NCBI GenBank assembly: GCA_013202935.1
Contig: JABMRG010000174.1
Location: 1-15,918, forward strand
Source: Candidatus Omnitrophota bacterium
GTDB lineage: Bacteria; Omnitrophota; Gorgyraeia; JABMRG01
DNA length: 15,918 bases
Direction of reading: 5' to 3'
The notes under the pieces are model-generated. The model was given only the letters and a program-made list of their open reading frames with translations. It was not told the DNA's origin and searched no databases. The position numbers and the translations under genes were made by a program. Numbering within the stretch: position 1 is the stretch's first letter; each line of letters begins with the position of its first letter. Shown here in pieces: positions 14,552 to 15,918 of this stretch.

Positions 14552-15757
14552 TTATTCTGCCTTACTTATGATCTCGCCTTTGGCAAGTTTGGTTCTAATC
14601 CTTGTATTTTTTTTAACATTCGCGGAATCTTTTAATATATCCCCGCTAGGGTACGTCATGGTAATACTATAGCCTCTTGATAATATGGCGGTAGGGCTTA
14701 ATGCATTTAGTTTGCCTTCGATTGCCTTATGATTTTGTCTCTTTATCTCCAAGAAATGCGTAAGGCTTTGAGAAAGCAGCTTCGTATGCTCATCGAGCCT
14801 CTGCTGGTACTGCTCTGTCAAAAACTGCGGCTGCTTGAACGCATAACGCTGCATTATGTTATCCAGGTGCCGTTTTAGCATATCTAGCCTATTTATAAGA
14901 GATGTTTTTAGTTTTTCCCTTAGATATTCTATCTCCTCTATCATATCCTCTTTCTTATGCACAACAATCTCTGCTGCAGCAGATGGAGTAGGCGCACGCA
15001 TATCTGCGACAAAATCCGCTATAGTATAATCTATCTCATGGCCTACAGCAGATATAATAGGAATCTTTGAATCAAATATAGCACGGGCCACTATCTCTTC
15101 ATTAAATGCCCAGAGGTCTTCTAAGCTTCCACCCCCTCTGCCTGCTATTATAATGTCTACATTATTTAATCTATTGAATGCCTCAATGCCTTCTTTTATC
15201 TCCTGGGCAGCTCCTTCACCCTGGACATTTGCCGGGTATAGTATAATATGCATATTAGGAAAACGCCTCTCTAATACATGTATCATGTCTCTTACCGCAG
15301 CGCCTGTTGGTGAGGTCACTATACCTATTCTTTCAGGAAGGTATGGTACCAACAACTTGTGCTCTTCGTTAAATAGCCCCTCTTTGGAGAGTTTTTCTTT
15401 TAGTTGCGTAAATGCAAGCTGAAGCGAACCTATGCCTTTAGGCTCTATCTCTTCAACATAGAGCTGGTATTGCCCTCTTTTGTCGTAGACACTTATTCTG
15501 CCTCTGCATACAAGGCTCATGCCATTTTCTATCTTAAACCTTATCTTGTATGCGGAATTTTTAAAGAGCACGCATGCCAATACACTCTCGTTGTCCTTAA
15601 GGCTAAAGTAGCAATGGCCTGATGTGTGCAGGATAAAATTGGATACCTCACCTTCGATCCATACCTTTTGGAATGAGCCCTCGAGCAGAAGGCGGATATC
15701 ACGCGTTATCTCACTTACAGAGTATATTTTTTTCTTCTGAGTCGTTGCTTGATTCAT
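14552..15757 (-). CDS. xseA: exodeoxyribonuclease VII large subunit
   Basis: A 401-residue catalytic subunit of exonuclease VII, used in mismatch and recombination-linked DNA trimming. The N-terminal OB-fold (about 12-110) contains WIEGEVSNFILHTSGHCYFSLKD, the family hallmark for single-strand binding. The catalytic domain has PERIGIVTSPTGAAVRDM, IIAGRGGGSLEDLWAFNEE, ISAVGHEIDYTIADFVADMRAPTPSAAAE, followed by a coiled-coil of about 100 residues that binds XseB, and the C-terminal LSRGYSI segment. The length is in the normal range. Its ATG overlaps the stop of the upstream phosphodiesterase gene in ATGA, so the two are probably coupled. xseB follows after 19 bases. Confidence 0.97.
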   Translation of the reverse strand: MNQATTQKKKIYSVSEITRDIRLLLEGSFQKVWIEGEVSNFILHTSGHCYFSLKDNESVLACVLFKNSAYKIRFKIENGMSLVCRGRISVYDKRGQYQLYVEEIEPKGIGSLQLAFTQLKEKLSKEGLFNEEHKLLVPYLPERIGIVTSPTGAAVRDMIHVLERRFPNMHIILYPANVQGEGAAQEIKEGIEAFNRLNNVDIIIAGRGGGSLEDLWAFNEEIVARAIFDSKIPIISAVGHEIDYTIADFVADMRAPTPSAAAEIVVHKKEDMIEEIEYLREKLKTSLINRLDMLKRHLDNIMQRYAFKQPQFLTEQYQQRLDEHTKLLSQSLTHFLEIKRQNHKAIEGKLNALSPTAILSRGYSITMTYPSGDILKDSANVKKNTRIRTKLAKGEIISKAE

Positions 15758-15918
15758 AGTCTTATCTGAAGGCGTTTTATAGAAGTGGCTCTTCCGGATT
15801 TAGGGTCTATGTCGGCTACAGCGCCATGAAGCTGGATATCATCTTCTGCCATCTGAAATCTTACAGGCATCTGTGTAAGAAAGCGCTCCAGGATCTGTTC
15901 CTTCTTTCTACCGATAAC
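15754..15918 (-). CDS. ymdB: YmdB-type (TIGR00282) metallophosphoesterase, C-terminal fragment
   Basis: The last 54 residues of a protein whose start lies beyond the right edge of the window. The visible stretch includes IGRKKEQILERFLTQMPVRF, then QMAEDDIQLHGAVADIDPKSGRATSIKRL. By recall this matches the end of the YmdB family of cyclic-nucleotide phosphodiesterases, in which a MRFLTGxPxRFE segment is followed by an LxGVxVDID..TGKAxSIERI strand. The metal-binding residues are outside the window, so activity cannot be judged. ymdB commonly sits beside the RNase Y gene, so rny may lie just upstream. The stop overlaps the xseA ATG by four bases. The family call rests on the tail alone. Confidence 0.7.
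   Translation of the reverse strand, partial: VIGRKKEQILERFLTQMPVRFQMAEDDIQLHGAVADIDPKSGRATSIKRLQIRL

Overview
The window is a compact block of bacterial chromosome. Every gene I can support lies on the minus strand, so the text runs right to left in the direction of transcription. A+T is moderately high, the genes overlap heavily, and the two stop-to-start gaps with real content hold repeats. The proteins suggest an uncultivated, probably anaerobic Gram-negative-type lineage. The gene style resembles Omnitrophota: a ferredoxin-linked 2-oxoacid oxidoreductase, the MEP isoprenoid pathway, a secreted protein with a DALALRP signal-peptide junction, and short GTGTCCCC-type repeats. That assignment is inference from recall; there is no rRNA here to prove it.

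Right block (15918 to 7605): one tightly packed run of ten genes. It starts with the 3' end of a YmdB-type phosphodiesterase, then xseA and xseB (exonuclease VII), ispA (short-chain polyprenyl diphosphate synthase), dxs (first MEP enzyme), four subunits of a 2-oxoacid:ferredoxin oxidoreductase of VorB type in the order delta, alpha, beta, gamma, and gltX (glutamyl-tRNA synthetase). Most junctions overlap by 4 to 13 bases. The one exception is an 84-base gap between the delta and alpha genes, which holds a long inverted repeat and a dispersed-type repeat.

Middle (7604 to 6120): a cluster of GTGTCCCC repeat units in both orientations, then an unusual gene whose product has a signal peptide followed by a complete response-regulator receiver domain and an unrecognised helical C-terminal half.

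Left block (6110 to 78): a near-consensus sigma-70 promoter drives rpsO. A two-part terminator-like hairpin separates rpsO from pnp, and dut, uppP and ftsK follow. At the left edge, just past the ftsK stop, the GTGTCCCC repeat reappears, so the same paired repeat lies directly downstream of the last gene of both blocks.

Most genes are housekeeping and confidently named. The points worth a second look are the apparently exported receiver-domain protein, a polyprenyl synthase and a glutamyl-tRNA synthetase that each lack an internal segment conserved in their families, the paired repeat at both block ends, and repeats that occupy gene leaders where a ribosome binding site would be expected. I did not find a convincing new multi-gene system.
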